This document shows positions 1 to 12,934 of a stretch of DNA of 64,000 nt, one piece after another. Location of the stretch: positions 25,010,842 through 25,074,841 of the forward strand of contig NC_092020.1 of the NCBI RefSeq assembly GCF_042242105.1. The letters run 5' to 3'. Source of the stretch: Pempheris klunzingeri. Lineage: Eukaryota > Chordata > Actinopteri > Acropomatiformes > Pempheridae. Positions within the stretch are counted from its first letter, which is position 1, and every line of letters starts with the position of its first letter. Under the pieces are notes generated by a model. The model saw nothing but the letters and a program-made list of their open reading frames with translations, was not told where the DNA came from and did no database searches. The position numbers and the translations under genes were made by a program.

Positions 1-20
1 CATTTTGGTTTTTGTTTTGA

Positions 21-1377
<1,357 letters not shown>

Positions 1378-1629
1378 GACGGCTCGGCCAATCACACGCC
1401 TCCCCGCAGACTTTAAACGTGACATCAGCAGCACGAGGCTCAAGTAGAAGTTTGATTTCTTTGTTTTTACGGTTTTGTGTCGTCTCGCTTTGTTTTTGTA
1501 AAAGTAGAATAAATTCGATTTTTCCTCTGGTGATGAGTCGTGGTCACATGGGTCTTTTTCTGAGTCCTGATTGGTACAAACAAACATCATGTGACCAACG
1601 CAGCCAATGAAAGCTTATTTATTGTGCTG

Positions 1630-1639
1630 AATAAATAAA
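1630..1639 (+). terminator. Overlapping polyadenylation signals of polr2b
   Basis: Two overlapping AATAAA hexamers lie about 255 nt after the polr2b stop. This spacing suits a short 3' UTR. Assigned by position only. Confidence 0.6.
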
Positions 1640-2129
1640 GAGTGAAAGATTATTTTTACTAATGTGATCATTTCAACTAAAGTAAACAAACATTCATGCT
1701 CGGTCACTTTGGGAGAAAAAAGTTTTTACTACTAATAATTACTGATAGTTGCTAATCATCAGTTTATCTTTAGAAAAACGCAGCACACAGTTTCAACAAT
1801 TCTAACCCAATAAAAGAGAAAATATAAATAAACTAAAATAGAACAAAATAGCTAAAGGTTTTCTTCTAATAATTCTATGGCAGTAGTTTTTTTTTTTTTT
1901 GTTTGTTTTTTTTCATGTACTTCAGTGATTTCGTTCATGAAACCCACTGATTAATCAAACAAAAAATCAATTTATGTTTATGGATAATTTCAAAAAATGC
2001 ACATAAAATAAGTAGCGAACCAGAAATTCAGTTTAATCCTCCGTTATGATTCCCAAAAAAAAGGTATGCGTGGACTAGAGTCTGTTTCCACCCACATTTT
2101 TTTTTTTTTTTAAACGGCTGAATTAAGCT

Positions 2130-2270
2130 CTAATCAATCAATCGATCAATCTTTAGTACAACAAACATGATCTCAAGACGGATCAAGATCGTAATCTGTA
2201 ATTAAGACAAAGAGAACCGAACATTCTAGAATTCAAAGCTGAGGATTCTAGAATGCCAGGGGACGGAACT
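2130..2270. repeat. Degraded copy of a fish short interspersed repeat
   Basis: Shares the order of 'aatcaatcaatc', 'atctcaag', 'accgaacattctagaattc' and 'gaggattctagaat' with the better preserved copy at about 62440-62585. The middle is diverged. Family assignment is by eye only. Confidence 0.4.
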
Positions 2271-2790
2271 GCCTGCCGTTGCCGTGGTTACTGAGCCTTG
2301 GTGATGTAACGGAATTCTCATGGAAATTAGTGAGACTTACCAGAATTAAGCCGGGCTTTTCCTTTTAGGGGGTCACATGATCAGGTGGGCCAACGTTTTT
2401 AAAGTCAGAGCAGCACGCAGGTGGGTTTTAATACCTGGTTAACTGGTCGAGCAAAACGAGCTGGTTAAAGGGTTCAGAATGAGAATAAATAAACTCAAAT
2501 GATAATAGTCAACAGTTGGAGCCTCGGTGAACTGATAAAGACATTAACATCATCAATATGTATTTATACACTTTGTGTATTTTGGATTGTGATAGAATTT
2601 ACGCTACAGTGCAGAAGATGTGGCCACTTTGTACCAGTTTTATGCTGCATGTTATGTTTCGTTCAATAAAAAACAAAATTAAAAAAAAAACACATTAACA
2701 GACATTTTCTGATCAGGTTGTCGTGGTGATGACCAAACGAAATAGAGTTTTGTTTCTCCTAAAAGTCTTTTGAGGGCGTGACCTCAAACT

Positions 2791-2806
2791 GGGGGGGGGG
2801 GGGGGG
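2791..2806 (+). repeat. Homopolymer G run (16 G)
   Basis: An uninterrupted run of G followed by cagggg. It could form a G-quadruplex or be a slippage-prone site. No gene function is implied. Confidence 0.9.
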
Positions 2807-3879
2807 CAGGGGTCAAAGGTCAGACAAGTCGGAGGTCAGAAGTCGTGGGAGAGTCTGAGCCAATAAAATGAAACTATAAACCACTTAAGGCCAAATTCAG
2901 TTTCACTTCAAATTTAGAATATTAAGATTTTTTTACTGATTATTTTTCCAGAGATTTTCTGGAAGGAACTTTATTGGAAATAATGATAATTAATAATAAT
3001 TACAGGTGAAATGATTAAACACGATGATTAAATTAAGTTTTATGGTAAGACTTGTCTACAAAACAACCAAACCAACATGCACAAAGACTAAAAAGTTCCA
3101 CTAATAATTGATCGATCAGTTAATATTTATTGTGTTTTCCTCATCAAAGAAATTGTTTTTCTTTTACATTTAATTTAAAAGTGTTGTTTTCTCTTTTGAG
3201 GAAACTTCTTCACCTTTTATAGAAGCTTCTGAAAACAAAATGGAAGCTTTGAAGTTTATTGAGCAGTGAAACAGCAGACATATTGATTATTGATCAGTTT
3301 GTCACACAACACAATAAAAACTAGCATTGTTTTTTTACAGTTAAAGATATTTTATTTTATTTTTCAGAGAGAAAAACAGAAAAAATAGTTTAACGAACAA
3401 ATTAAGTTTAACGTTAAAATTCAACATTCAGACCTGAACTGATGATTAGTAACGGGTTTTTTTTGTTTGTTTTTACCTGCATCAGTATTGTTGCCGTGGT
3501 GAGCTGCATCGTTACTGTTGCTATGGTCACCTACAGGCCATGACCAGATTCATGTCTTTCCAAAATAAAAGCCTGATTGATATTGAGTTCAGTCCAGCTC
3601 TGCTGCTCAGAGGAGAGAGAGTAAATGATAGAAAGTACAAAATGTTACAATAAGAAAAGTTTAAAGATGAAGAGCATTTAAATCTAACTGTTAAACCTTT
3701 TATAGCAAAAACTAAATCATTAAACTCCTAAACAACAAAATTTAGACTTAAATTCAAACTGAGTTTTGTTTATATTTCAGAACTACATGAAAAGAAATAG
3801 ATGATGAGGAAAAATCTGATAATTTCACTGAAAAATCTTCAGCCGTGTCCTGTGACGATCACCTTCACCGGTCAGCTGA

Positions 3880-6800
3880 TCACAGTTCATCCTCCTTCGT
3901 CACTGAAAGAAAACAAGATCAATTAACTTTTACAGGATTTTTCAAATAGTCAACACATCCGGCTCATTTTTAAAGGCTGTTGATGTTTAGTCGACGTGTT
4001 TGGTGTAATTTTAAAGGCACTGAAGTGTTTCAGAGGAGGTCAGACCTGTAAATCACCTGTCTGACACTCGCACAAAGGGTTTGTGTCCTGCCATGAAAAC
4101 ACGCCGTTACCGCAGCAACCAGCACAGACGGACTGCACACGCGTGTTTTTAACGTGCCGAGACTGAAAGTTTGAACACGGAGCAGCGAGGCGACGTCAGC
4201 CTGTTTCTGCTTGTGTTCATATGAATGAAACAAAGTCCCTGTTTTCTTCTCTGTGTTTTATATCTTATCTGTTTTATATCTTCTTTATTTTGTATCATTT
4301 GAAATCTTGATGTTTTTTTTTTTTGTTTTATAATTTTTTGTTACATAACTTTGTTTTGTGTCTTGTTTTTTTGTATTTTTATGTTTTGATTCTTTTTTTT
4401 ATATCTTTATATCTTCTTTGTTTTATATCTTATTTATATTCTCTACTTTCTTAATGTATCACATCTTTGTTTCATTTTTAGTTTTGTACCTTCTTTGTGT
4501 TTTATATGTTCTTTATGTTTTTTATATTTATTTTGTATCATTTGAAATCTTCACATTTCATATATTGTTTTTTTTTTTTGGTACATTTTATATTTATTTT
4601 TTGTTTTATATTTTTTGTTACATAACCTCTTTGTTTTATATTTTGTTTTTTGTATCTTCTTTATTTTTATATATTTTTATTTCATCCGTTTTTTATTTTA
4701 TACCTTCTGTCTGTTTTATATCTTATTTATGTTTTATATGTTCTTAATGTTTTCTATCTTTATTTTATATCGTGAAATCTTTATGTTTTACTTATTGTTT
4801 CTTTTGTATCTTCTTCATGCTTTATATATATTTTATTTTCCTGTTCTATTTGTGTTTTATATTTTGTCTTCTTCATGTTTTCTATCTTCTGTGCTGCTGT
4901 CCTGATGTCATCGTGGAGTTCGTACCACCTTTATGTAGCTGTAGGACAGCCGACAGTCAGGAGTTTGTTTCATGGTATCTCAGCCTCCCTCCCAGCGACG
5001 GAGTAATTGAGTGTTGTGGACGTATTCCTCTAATGCTGTGGTGAGCGAATCTGCAGTGCGGTGTTACCTGTAATAGTTTTATTTACTTATCAGTGTGTAT
5101 TTTGTTTATTATTATCAATATTATTTAGTTGTTGTGTTGTGACTGTGAAGGAAACACACGTCATGTATAATCATGTTTGAATAGTTACTGCATGTGGTTT
5201 CAATTTAATCTATCTATGTGTGATCATCCAACTGGATGAACCTTCGTCTGATTAATTACTAGGGTATTATTATTATTATTATTATTATTAATATTATTAC
5301 ACTAGGGTAACAGAGAGGTTCATGGGAAAGTGAAAAGGTTCCCACAGACTGATTGGGTCTGTGGGAATGTGTGAGTTTGCTCATTGTTGACTGGTTTAAA
5401 GGCTGATAGTATGTACGGGGGTAGAAAACACCCGCAGTATCTTCAAGGAACGACACCAGATAAGGATGTTTAGAGGAAGAAGCAGCCTTGATGGGAGAGG
5501 GAAGACGGTTTGGAGTCAGCCGGGGATGCTCACATTGTATTTTCTCTGGCAGATGCGTCTGGTCTTCCTCCCGTTTACAGACAGATTCCCAGCCGATCTG
5601 GCCAGGTTCGGACCAGTCAAATTAAAAAGATGGCTGATGGCGTGGAGGCATTTAAGTAAACAACCAAGATGGCTGCAGCTGATGTGGAGCCTTCTGTTGA
5701 ATCACGTCAGTGTTAAAGGAACCGAACGGTATATTTTCACCAAAAGAAGAACAAACAGCTGCACGTAAAGCTTCTGCTGATTAGAGAGATGTTTGTTTTA
5801 GGTCTGTCCAGTTGTGTCCAGAGGCTTTTTGGTCTGGGCCTGTTGATGGCGTTGATAACTGTCCGGAGACGTTAGGTTGACGGTGTGAAGGGACTAAATT
5901 TATCAGGTGTCTTGTGTTCGACACTCTGAGTACTTCTCAGTAGCCACTCACTGTATTTCAGCCACTCGTCATTTCCCCCATAGACCCCCATTATAAAAGA
6001 GGGGACGCCTCCAGTTCCTGTTGTTGCTGCCATTTTTGCCTTCGGTATCCAGTTAATATAATAAATCTATGGTTGCTCGTTTTTGTTGGTTGGTGACGTC
6101 TTTGATGACGTCAGCGGCGTTACCTTTCTTGATGACGATGTCATCGATGGACCCGACCAGGTGAATCGCTCCCATCGCTGAGGCTTCGCCCTGAGAGTTG
6201 GTGGCGTGACACTCGTACGACCCTTCTTCTTCTGCGGTCAGAGGGGAGATCTGAAACACAAACACCAGCGGTGATGCTCCAACAGACCGCCGAGGTCATG
6301 ACATCACTTCCTGTCACTAAATAATATTAATAATAAACTTAATTTATATAGCACTTTTCATACGAGCAAAGCAGCCGTTGTGAACGTAGCGTTAATTACT
6401 TACGTTACTTTGAGCTCAGAGTTGCTGCTAGCTGGGCTAACGGTTAGCTCCATGGATGCATGATTAGCTCACTAAATGACAGTCGGTTGCGATGCACAGA
6501 TTTGAGAGCTGCGGCTCGCTCTCATTCTTCTGCGATTTCAGTTTTTTTCTTTCTTTCTCTGCCTTTCTTGTGTGACTAGCTCGCTAGCTGTAGCAGTAAG
6601 TCGGCCTGGCCTTGTGGAAGACGTCCGTCCAATCATTTCATTTGGTCTGCATGAAATAATTCATTACAGTCCTGTGACGTCCACAGACAGCAGACTGTTT
6701 TCTTTATTTTATTATTTGTCAAACTATTTCATTTATTGATTGCTGTTATGTAAATTTCATCAAAAGTGACAAAAAAGTGCTTCTAAGATATAAGTTGCAG

Positions 6801-7874
6801 ACCCCGCCTTTAAAATGAGAATAAAACCAAAGGACATAAGCACTAAAAATAATAAAAATAATAAAAAAGAATACAAGTAAAATGAAATTTAAAAAAAAAA
6901 ACCATATAAAACAACACCAAAAGCTTCCACAAAGAGAATTTAAGATGAGATTAAATAAATGTTCCACATGTTTAGATTAGAATTTAAATCCTTTATGATT
7001 TTAAAAATAAAAAGGTGTGTGTGTGTGTGTGTGTTCATGTTAAACACTGACCAGCACCCAGCCAGTCACTTCATGTTTCTCTGGTCCTCCCCTCGTCTGA
7101 ATCGCCAGGTTGTCTCTGTCTCCAGGAAGAAGCTCCGTCCTCTTCTTCCCACTGAAGACCTGAAGAAAGACTCACCTTCATCACCAACATCATCATCATC
7201 ATCATACGCACACGAGACTGTGAGGAAGCCGTCTGGACTCTGTTTGTTTGAGATTTTTAACTTTTGTTGTTGCTTTTTTCACGCAGTTGCGGTCGGTGAG
7301 TCTGCAGGAGCTGACGAGGAGCGTTTCCTTCTTGTCTGATCCAGAAACAGGCCACGGCTTGTTCCTCAGTGTGCAGGATAATTACAATCTGATCTAACGT
7401 CTAAACAAAGACAAACAGAGCCCGAACCTGCAGAGAAAACCCTGCTGACAGACACACGCTGCAAACACCTGAAAAACACCTGAGGCTGCAGGTACGATAT
7501 GAGCTCATCAGGAGGAGACTCTGTCTCCTGTTAACCCTCTGAAGTCTGCAGCAGCATCACTTTATCATGTTTTCATTAAACACCAAACAGTCGTAACAAA
7601 GTTATCATCACGTGTGCACGCTAAAGGGATTCTGTGACTAAAAGTGTTTGGCAGCGGTGGAATGAAGTCCATTTACAAAAGTACTGCATTTAAGAGCAAA
7701 TTTGAGGTACTTGTCCTTTATACTTCTACTCCACTACAATTCACAGGCACAAATTGTACTTTTTACTCCACGACGTTTATCTGACAGCTTTAGTTAGTTT
7801 ACAAATTCAGACTTTTGGACATAAATTATATGGAGAAAAAAAATTATAACATAAAAATGTAAAATATAAGCTGA

Positions 7875-7913
<39 letters not shown>

Positions 7914-10900
7914 TAAGTCCATTAACTGATTCAAAAAAACCCAACTGGCAACTTTTTGATAACTCTTAATAAATAATAATATATAATAAATAATGTTTTT
8001 ACTGTAAAATCATTTCCTGGTTGCAGCTTCTCTTTTATTTTATATTTTCAGGTGTTTTTAATAATGTGGAGCTTTGGACACAATGAGCATTGTGATGGAG
8101 TCATTGAGACGCCATTTCAACAAAACAAAACGATCGATGGATCGATGGATCGATGGAGAAAATAATCATCAGCTGCAATTTGATACTAAGTAGTTGAAAA
8201 TGAGCTCCAACCAACTCCAACAGTGAAATTTTCCGTGAACGACGAGGAATAAGAATCTAATGTTAGAATATATAATAGTACAACAGTCACAGGGGACGTT
8301 TAATGTTTTCAATGCAGACAACGTTTACTTGTAGCCGAGTATTTTTACAGTGTGGTATTAGTATTAGTACTACTAGGACCTGAACACATACACTGTTGCC
8401 CATAAAGTTGGAATAATTCTTCAATACCCCCAATTTAGTTAAAGCCTGAATACACAGTTTGCAAAGGTTCATTGTGGTTTAAGTTCCACTGTGACGTGTT
8501 TGGAAGAGTTTGATCAATAAAGTTGAGAAGATATAAACTTTATTTATCAAGAATAAATCACATTGCCACAATCATTTCATGAGAAGAGGAAAAAAAAATT
8601 GGATTCCAACTTTATGGGTACTTGCCTCAGACAGATTATGTTACAGCCTGTTTCACAGCTGCAGATTGAGGCGATCTACTGGACCAATTCCAAAACTAGT
8701 AAAACTCACCAAACTCCATTGACACAAACAGTCATTTTTTTTCTCTCTGAACACACGAGTGGCTGGTCTACCGCTGCCTTGTTTGTGTTATTGCATGCTA
8801 CACAAATATTGTGTTGCATCCGAATTAATCCTTTAAAACATCAAGTCACTCCACAACACAAACAAACTAACTGATTGAGACAGCGGTACACGAACGACTA
8901 CTGTGTAAAATCCCTGTTTTTGTGAATGTAGTCTGGTGTGTGTGCAGAGAGCGATATAACGGCTGTTTGTGGTTAAACCAAAAGGATCTTCCAGGTCTCT
9001 CTCTGTAGGGATCCTTTCCATGATGCTGTCACACACTTAGAATAACAATCTGAGCCCCAAACAACTGCCCAAAGGATTATATTACAGCCACTGTAGCGAC
9101 CTACTGACCACGTTTTAAAAAAATACAGATGTTATCTTTTAACCTACAATTAATTTAACTTATTATTAACATATTATTAACTCTTAAATATGACTTTATT
9201 ATTACTATTTCTTCATATTAACAAACTCTGCTGCTTTGATCTTCTAATGTTGTTTCATATTTGTGTGTGAACGTGACGTGAACGTGTGATCTTGTGATAT
9301 TGATGTGGTTCATCTTCGTGTATGAAACGTTCCCATTAGACGGTTTGAGGTTTATATGTTTATCTGTCAGCCAGATTAAGTATAAAATCAGCTCCACCGT
9401 TCTGCTTCTGTAGTTTGACTCTGAAGTTTCTCCGCAGAGAATTTTTTATTCCCGGATCTATTTCCTGTTTTAAATTTTCAGGTGGAGCTCTGCAGACTCT
9501 TATTGTTTCTACATACAGCGGCAGGAAACAGGAAATGAGCAGAAACAGGAAGACGGGTGGAGAGTCGCGACGGCGCAGGTCTGAGAATTCACATCTTTCA
9601 TATTTCATCCTGCCTGACTGGGGTTTTTTTTTAATTTATAATCTAATGTGTAATATTTGAGGCCAAACTGATTCTTATTTTTTTTTAAAAAAGCCTAATT
9701 TTAAAGAAGCTGGTGAGCGTTTGGGGGGTGGCAGAGAAACTCACCCTCTTCCAGGTGAGGACGGGTGTGGGTACACCCACCGCCTCGCAGCTCAGGTACA
9801 CCTGAGAGCCGCTCACGTTGTAGACCTCACCTGGTGAGGTGACGATGACCGGAGCTGCAGACAGACAGACGGACGGACGGATGAGTCAGTAACATTAAAC
9901 ATAATCAACATGAAGTTTGGCTGCAGAGAATCAAGCTGAAACAGGTCACAGGACTCCGTCAGTAAAATTAAAGAAAATTAACATGAGGTTTGGTTGGAGG
10001 GAGGTTTTTCCACGTCAGGGTGAAACAGGACGAAACAGGTCGCAGGAATCTGTCAGCTAAATAAAAGATAATTGATATGAAGTTTGGTTGCAGAGAAATT
10101 TCCACATTAGTCCCGAGCAGGACGAAACAGGTCGCAGGAATCCATCGGAGACAGTAAATCCTCGTTGACCTCAGAGGAATTCTGTTTGCTCTGAGCGTGC
10201 TCAGTGTGGGTTTTCATGTAGAAAGGAATTCGGTGTTTTCAGAGGGATGAAAGTGGATTATCATCACTCACTGTCTGTTACTGTCAGAGGGTTGGGCAGA
10301 AACATGTCCAGCTTCATTTCAACCCCAAAAACACACAAATATACATAAATGCAGGATATGTGTGAAAATACACAACATTCACTGATTATTGATGATTAAT
10401 ACTAATAAAACAAGATGTAAACTTTAATTATGTTTGGTACAAACATTAAAACTGTGTCAAACACAGAAGATAATTAAAGAGTTTTGTTGTTTCCTCATAA
10501 ATTAAATCAAATTATTTGTGTTGTCAATCTGAGAAAAATCAACTTTATTAGTTTTCTAGAGCAGTTATTACATTATTAATGGTAAAGAGTCTAAAGGATT
10601 ATTTGTTCGTCTGAGTTTGAGATTAAAATAAAAACATTTATATAATAATAATAAAACATTTATAAAATAAAACATTTATAAAATAAAACATTTATATTGC
10701 AGTCTGTTAGCCTAGCTTAGCACAAAGACTGGAGGTCAGGTAGCTGTAGCTCATCGATAACCTGTAGCACACCTGTATGTCCTAGACCCACCTGTGTATG
10801 TCAGTCTCACCTATAGGTAATGAGTGTCTCAGTCCCACCTGTAGCTCACTTGAGTGTCTCAGTCCCACCTGTAGGTCACCTGAGTGTCTCAGTCCCACCT

Positions 10901-11556
10901 GTAGGTCACCTGAGTGTCTCAGTCCCACCTGTAGCTCACCTGAGTGTCTCAGTCTCACCTGTAGGTCACCTGAGTGTCTCAGTCCCACCTGTAGGTCACC
11001 TGAGTGTCTCAGTCCCACCTGTAGCTCACCTGAGTGTCTCAGTCTCACCTGTAGGTCACCTGAGTGTCTCAGTCTCACCTGTAGGTCACCTGAGTGTCTC
11101 AGACTCACCTGAGGCGCAGCGGCCCTTGTTGCGGACGGTGATTGGCTCTTTGCCCTCAGCCTCAGCGGTCAGACTGGCGCTCTTCAGAGCGCAGCCGCTC
11201 TTGTACGTCACTCCGTCGGTGCCGCAGACCTCGTAGTTGCTCTTACAGCCGCAGACTCCCAGTTTGTTCTTCTTGTCCTCGTCGCTTTTGACGCACTCCA
11301 GTCCGGAGCCGCAGCGGCGCGCTGCCGCGCGGCGCCCGCCGCACAGCTCTCCCTCCGCGGCGGCGCACACGGAGCAGCAGCCGCAGGAGTCCAGCACCGA
11401 GCCCGCCGCGCAGCCCTCCCCGGGGAGAGGAGCGCACTGGGTCGGGTCACACGGTTCGCAGCCCGGAACCGCTGAGACACGGACCGAGAGCACCGGGAGG
11501 ACCGAGAGCAGCGACAGAACCGGGACCAGAGCCAGAAGGACGCTGAAGGACTTCAT
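3880..11556 (-). CDS. igfbp7: Insulin-like growth factor-binding protein 7
   Basis: Secreted low-affinity IGF/activin-binding matrix protein. Five coding exons on the minus strand: 11109-11556, 9745-9854, 7052-7159, 6124-6250 and 3880-3902. They total 816 nt and 271 residues (human about 282). Order: signal peptide (about 1-28); IGFBP N-domain with the cysteine-dense SCGCCSVC and GELCGG; Kazal-like segment (CGCKSNYEVCGTDGVTYKS); then a C-terminal Ig domain (VYLSCEAVGVPTPVLTW ... GSYECHATNSQGEAS). The start ATG at 11556-11554 directly precedes a hydrophobic leader. The open frame of exon 4 runs on to 6053, but a donor at 6123/6122 in phase with a tiny last exon gives a terminus V-T-K-E-D-E-L, comparable in position to human ...GEGAEL. 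Exon 1 is very GC/CpG-rich, unlike its surroundings. Convergent with polr2b as in other vertebrates. Confidence 0.94.
3903..6123 (-). other. igfbp7 intron 4, T-rich with an ATT microsatellite
   Basis: No exon is supported here. Positions 4260-4900 are a long T-rich stretch made of loosely repeated 'ttttatatctt' / 'tttgtatc' words, which produces spurious Phe/Tyr-rich reading frames. An (ATT)n run occupies about 5264-5300. Confidence 0.7.
5264..5300. repeat. (ATT)n microsatellite
   Basis: About ten ATT units with one interruption, inside igfbp7 intron 4. Confidence 0.9.
6251..7051 (-). other. igfbp7 intron 3
   Basis: No exon seen. Contains a repeat-like 'taatttatatagcacttttcatac' fragment split around 6338-6364 of the type common in fish interspersed repeats, A-rich DNA at 6840-6960 and a (GT)n run at about 7015-7034 next to the exon 3 donor. 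Confidence 0.6.
7877..7912. repeat. (AAT)n microsatellite
   Basis: About twelve AAT units in igfbp7 intron 2. Confidence 0.9.
8655..9075. mobile_element. Fold-back (palindromic) interspersed repeat, copy 1
   Basis: Left arm carries 'ccaaactccattgac' near 8709 and the right arm its inverse around 8915-8945 ('ctgtttttgtgaatg ... agtctggtg'). Outer sequence includes 'aaccaaaaggatcttccagg' around 8975. The same modules recur at 13165, 14030, 14990, 26460, 39070 and 40430-40985. No transposase is encoded, so the element is non-autonomous if mobile. Boundaries are approximate. Confidence 0.6.
10821..11110. repeat. 30-bp minisatellite abutting the igfbp7 exon-1 splice donor
   Basis: About 9.7 tandem copies of a 30-bp unit, exactly in register (two units per 60 bases), containing 'gagtgtctcagtcccacctg' then 'taggtcacct'. 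The array ends at the donor of igfbp7 exon 1 (exon edge 11109). Read on the minus strand each unit contains CAG-GTGRGA, itself a good 5' splice-site match. See findings. Confidence 0.95.
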
Positions 11557-12934
11557 GATGGTCGGATGAGGTCTGTGGTGTGAACTGTGCAGGTCTGAAA
11601 CGGGTCCCGGTCTGAACACAATGAGTGTGATGAGCAGACTGGGGGCTGTTTAAACCTGCTGACTCCGCCTCACAGAGGAGCCCAAGACCCGATCCCAGAC
11701 CCGATCCCAGTGTATGGAGGAAAAACACAGACTGAACTTCACTCATCATTTAAAATATTAATTTGAAAAAAAAAAAAACAACTTAACTCAAGTCACTGGA
11801 GCTTCAGTCAGGATTTAAACCTGTAGTTTAGTCACATGATTTAAATAAAACTTTGTAGTTTAGTCACATGATTTAAATAAAACTTTGTAGTTTAGTCACA
11901 TGATTTAAATAAAACTTTGTAGTTTAGTCACATGATTTAAATAAAACTTTGTAGTTTAGTCACATGATTTAAATAAAACTTTGTAGTTTTAGTCACATGA
12001 TTTAAATAAAACTTTGTAGTTTTAGTCACATGATTTAAATAAAATTAACTAAAAAATAATTAAGACAAGAATTAATGAAAGAGAAGAAACACAAAGACTT
12101 TTAACCTGTTCAATATAAAAATATAAGACCAAACCTTTTTTTGTTTATTAATTGATTAAGTGAATTAATTAAACCTGTCAAATACCAACATGTACAAAAA
12201 AGATCCTGTAATTTTCATTTTATTTGTATTTTTATGGCGGTAATGAGCTTCCATACTCAGCAGCTGAGCCGCTGAGAAATCGATAAAAAAAATTGATAAA
12301 GACTCTTTAAAAACTCTAACACCTTCCAAAATCACCCTGAAACAAACAAATCAGATGTTTCAGAGATGCTGAAGCGTCGCTGAACCGTCACTGAGCATCG
12401 ACGGCTGGTCGGTGGGAAAATAACAAACAGGAAATATTCCAGAGTCAGAGGTCGGGTTTATTCTTCCTGTTATTGTTCAAACTCTGTTTAGTCCAGTTCA
12501 CCCAGAACAGGATGAAAACGGCTCAATACAGAGAATCAAACATCTATTTAACACATATTATCCAAATAAAGAGTTTAATGAATACTAATAATCAGTTTTA
12601 ACGTTTAAAAGACACAAACTGATGAAAGTTTAAAGACGCAGCTTTGGTTTATATACATAAGTACATATTTAGAGATAAACACTTATATACATTTAAACCA
12701 GTCGAACAAATAACAGGCTGCACACAGCAGCAGTAAGGCAGAGCAGGCTGGATGTAGCCTGACAGGCCAAAAATAATGTAAATAAAGAGTCCAGTGGGAG
12801 CTGCCTGCTGCTCTTTACTGACCTTATGTTACTGTAAAGCTGTGGCTGAAGGAGTTTATCAACATGTTGATCAAATCTGAGCTTTTTAAGAATCAGAAAA
12901 CAATGTTCAGAGTCAGAAAATCAACAATCTCTCA
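11557..12934. other. Intergenic region between igfbp7 start and cox18 3' end
   Basis: The left edge is the igfbp7 promoter/5' UTR (minus strand), which changes quickly from GC-rich to AT-rich. It then holds a 32-bp minisatellite. The right part (about 12400-12934) is probably the cox18 3' UTR. No coding exon is seen. Confidence 0.6.
11826..12047. repeat. 32-bp minisatellite, about 7 copies
   Basis: Unit contains 'tagtcacatgatttaaata' plus 'aaactttgtagtt'. The last two units gain one T (33 bp). It lies about 300 bp upstream of the igfbp7 start. Confidence 0.95.

Larger units (their letters stand above)
1640..3879. other. AT-rich intergenic / 3' UTR DNA between convergent polr2b and igfbp7
   Basis: No coding exon is visible. 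The region holds oligo-T and oligo-A runs, a 16-base G run (about 2791-2806) and a short interspersed repeat fragment near 2130-2270. The rightmost part is the igfbp7 3' UTR on the minus strand. TTTATT (minus-strand AATAAA) at 3351-3356 is one candidate polyadenylation signal about 530 nt from the igfbp7 stop. Confidence 0.6.
7160..9744 (-). other. igfbp7 intron 2
   Basis: Contains an (AAT)n microsatellite at about 7877-7912 and a fold-back interspersed repeat at about 8655-9075. No additional exon could be supported on either strand. Confidence 0.65.

Noticed and set aside
4358-5044. Phe/Tyr-rich reading frames resembling membrane proteins
   Set aside because: Low-complexity T-rich intron DNA with several overlapping open frames and no splice or homology support.
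5466-5768. 100-codon frame MFRGRSSLDGRG...
   Set aside because: No family resemblance or splice context. Lies in an igfbp7 intron.
6053-6123. Extension of igfbp7 exon 4 to an in-frame stop at 6053
   Set aside because: The residues lack similarity to Igfbp7, while a donor at 6123 joins in phase to a short conserved-looking last exon at 3880-3902. Kept only as an alternative.
10798-11112. 30-bp direct repeats resembling a CRISPR array
   Set aside because: Units are contiguous with no unique spacers, and the context is a vertebrate intron. It is a minisatellite.
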